A DNA stretch of 30,808 bases, from positions 3,881 through 34,688 of the forward strand of contig JBBBWG010029566.1 of the NCBI GenBank assembly GCA_037176905.1, read 5' to 3'. The notes beneath the pieces were generated by a model. The model searched no databases. It worked only from the letters and a program-made list of their open reading frames with translations, and was not told the DNA's origin. Numbering within the stretch: position 1 is the first letter of the stretch; each line of letters starts with the position of its first letter. The position numbers were made by a program, and so were the translations under genes. The DNA comes from Azolla pinnata. Lineage: Eukaryota; Streptophyta; Polypodiopsida; Salviniales; Salviniaceae. Positions 28,633 through 30,808 of this stretch are shown here, piece after piece.

Positions 28633-30808
28633 AGTGTTCCTATGTCAGTTGACATTATGAACCTTTGAAGGTTGAGTTGCAGGTGATGATGAAGTTGTTG
28701 ACTATATATTATATGACAAACACGAAAAGATAATATTTATGTGGCTTTTTTCAAGTGATAGACTGGATGTATTCATGGACTTAGATACATTTTGGAATTC
28801 ATTATGCAGCTGTATTGATTGCATAAAAAGGTTTTGTTGATGATGAATTGCAGGATATATCTCATGATTATTTATTGAACTAGATTGTTTGGAACGTGGA
28901 TTACAACTCAATTTGTGGAACTGGATCCTCTGGATTATGTCATGTACATATATGTTCATCAATGTCTGTAAATTTTGTAATTAGTAACCTTTTGATGAAA
29001 CAGTACGTTGGATCAATTATATGTACAAAATTTGCATTTTGTTGTGTCTTTATGTTCCAAATAGTGTTTAAGTGAGACTGTTGAGTTGTGCTTTTTTAAG
29101 CATTAATTCAATTTGGTTCTAATTGTTTCATTATGGTTTAGTTAGGTTTTAATATCTATTAAGTGAATTTGGCTCAGTTTACAATTTTTAAGAAATCGCT
29201 TGGTTTGGTTTATCCTTTTCTTTTGCGGCTTCGTTTTAAATGGCTTGGTTTGACATATGTTATTTGCACTTGGTTTGAGCTCGGTTCATGTTGGCTTTAG
29301 TGAAAAAAAAAGTGACCTAAATTGAACTAGAGTCAAGTTCATCGCAAATAGTTGTGCCAGGATGAGCAAACAATGTGGAAGCGTCAAAACTTTGATACGA
29401 ATACGAAAAGGTAAAGCTTCTCGCAATCGGAATCTGGTTTGATATGTATTCAGGCGAGCACAAGTCATTAGTCACTGTGTAGAGGCACACTAAGAGCTTC
29501 GGAGATCAAACCAGTACGAATTGTGTGTAAATGAAGAGCTAGAGGCTCAAAATCACGGAGAGAGATGTGCTACAACTCAGCACATGCGTGATTTACGTAT
29601 TAAATTCAATGAAATTTAGTTGTAGTTACATTGCAGTAAATTGAATAAATACGAAGAAGTGGTATTGTAATAATTATCAATTATTCTTCGTACTGTTGAC
29701 ACATGAACAAATGACGGTTTTCATATTGGCGCATGGAATTATAGTACTAAAAGGAATATCATCATTTTATGCTGGAGTTTGTTTCTCAAAAAGATTACAT
29801 ATGCTGACAGGATCGGCCGATCCAAACAAAATTCTTAATAGATTTAAGATAACATCTGCTCTCAACTTGGACAACAGCTATTTGTATGCATCTTTATTTA
29901 GGTTATATAATGGTAATTCTTTTTAGACCAGAAGGCAACAAGTTTATAGCCGGCGACAGTAATCAATTATTCTATCTATTGGGAATAAGTGGGATAACTA
30001 GTATGATTCTATCACAGGTGAGTGAGTGTAAAAGAAAGGATTTATGGAACTATTACAAACAAGAAGTCATATGCGAATGCGCAAGTCTTACTGTTAAGTG
30101 GTCTAACATGGTACCTTACAGGCGTGATAGATCTTCCAATAATAAAAGATCAAATAGATTCTTGTTATAGGTTACGTTTTATAGTGTTTGTGCCACATTT
30201 TTACGGACATTTCGGCCAATTTCTAAACCACCAATGAAATCAAACATATTTCAATGGTTGGTGGTGCATAGAGTTTCTACAGAGTTGCAGAGAACACTGC
30301 TCCTGGGGCGTTAAGTATCTGCAATGATATCTGGCAAGGAGTTCTTTGGATCTTTTGCTCTATCGAGCCAATCAATCACTTGTATTTTTTTCTCAATGCA
30401 GGAATGTTATCTAGTTTGTTGTTCGACAAAAAGGAGTCTTTCTCAAATCTATTAATTTACCTCCTCTGCTAAAAAATATATCTAGGAACTCTCTACTCCA
30501 ATATGCACATTTGGAAAGCAAGATGTGTTAAAAGCCTTCAATGATTTGAAGTTGTAAGAGAGATTTGGATGAAATTCTACCCTGTACTAACCAGTAAAAT
30601 GAGTGAATGGTCGAACAGCTTCCACTGAATTGCTCCTAATGATCTGGCTCAACCATAACCAATTTAAGGTGGTGGAGAAGAAAGTTTCTATACTACCACA
30701 ACTCCTTTTGTTTTCCATTTTCCAAGCCCCTAAATGTTTATCACAGTGTTTCTTGGGTTTAGCTTGTTTCTGAACAGAAAAACCCAAATGTGTCAAGTGA
30801 TGAACGTT
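28633..30808. other. Right-end intergenic DNA, no gene recognised
   Basis: AT-rich DNA, including the GGTTTGG-rich stretch to about 29290. Several overlapping hydrophobic frames of 70-95 codons occur at 29696-30237, but they show no family motif I trust, no splice structure and no shared frame. No RNA gene was found. Confidence 0.5.

Larger units (their letters stand above)
24440..29330 (+). mobile_element. Possible full extent of a decayed hAT element
   Basis: GGTTTGG/TTTGGTT-rich segments occur on both sides of the transposase remnant, at about 24540-24650 and 29110-29290. Clustered short subterminal motifs are common in hAT transposons. I could not find matching terminal inverted repeats or an 8-bp target duplication, so the ends are a guess. 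Confidence 0.25.

Noticed and set aside
29696..30237. Hydrophobic frames with a faint resemblance to plastid photosystem proteins
   Set aside because: The match needs many gaps, the surrounding bases do not look like plastid DNA, and different parts fall in different frames. A nuclear plastid insert would normally show much higher identity.

Overview
This is a nuclear segment of a flowering plant. The three intact genes have plant-type exon/intron structures and belong to plant families: an Aux/IAA auxin repressor, a cation/calcium exchanger (CCX), and a mitochondrial serine hydroxymethyltransferase (SHMT). The GC-rich, low-complexity 5' coding ends set in AT-rich, transposon-scarred DNA suggest a monocot, but I cannot fix the species. 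One run of 100 Ns is an assembly gap.

Layout. 1-3387: intergenic and promoter DNA with many simple repeats, a heat-shock-element-like array, and auxin-response motifs just upstream of the first gene. 3388-5174 (+): Aux/IAA, 4 exons, 287 aa. Its EAR (LxLxL) motif is stretched by Leu-Gly dipeptides written in telomere-like DNA. 5175-7086: gene-free DNA with two tandem duplications. 7087-10317 (-): CCX, 2 exons, 742 aa. Both family signatures are present, with unusual low-complexity insertions. Its single intron is mostly a 34-bp minisatellite of 23 copies that contains a 274-bp block duplicated without visible change. 10318-11172: CTT/GAA arrays, the gap and a degenerate tandem repeat upstream of CCX. 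11173-16300: AT-rich DNA with a tRNA-like (SINE) remnant and a foldback repeat region. 16572-21677 (-): SHMT, 15 exons, 526 aa, reading frame intact through every junction. 21829-22828: a CTGGCTTTTC-type satellite directly upstream of SHMT. 22829-30808: repeat-derived DNA with a 267-bp tandem duplication and a decayed BED/hAT transposase (26748-28335).

The genes do not form a pathway or cluster: auxin signalling, cation transport and photorespiratory one-carbon metabolism are independent functions that happen to be neighbours. The local theme is repeat expansion. Simple and telomere-like repeats occur in promoters, in introns and inside coding sequence (Leu-Gly in Aux/IAA; Asn-Pro, Glu and Ser-Asp in CCX; poly-Ala in the SHMT transit peptide). 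I found no novel multi-gene system, CRISPR array or complete mobile element.

Gene models were built by hand from splice signals, reading phase and family motifs remembered from general knowledge. No database search was run.
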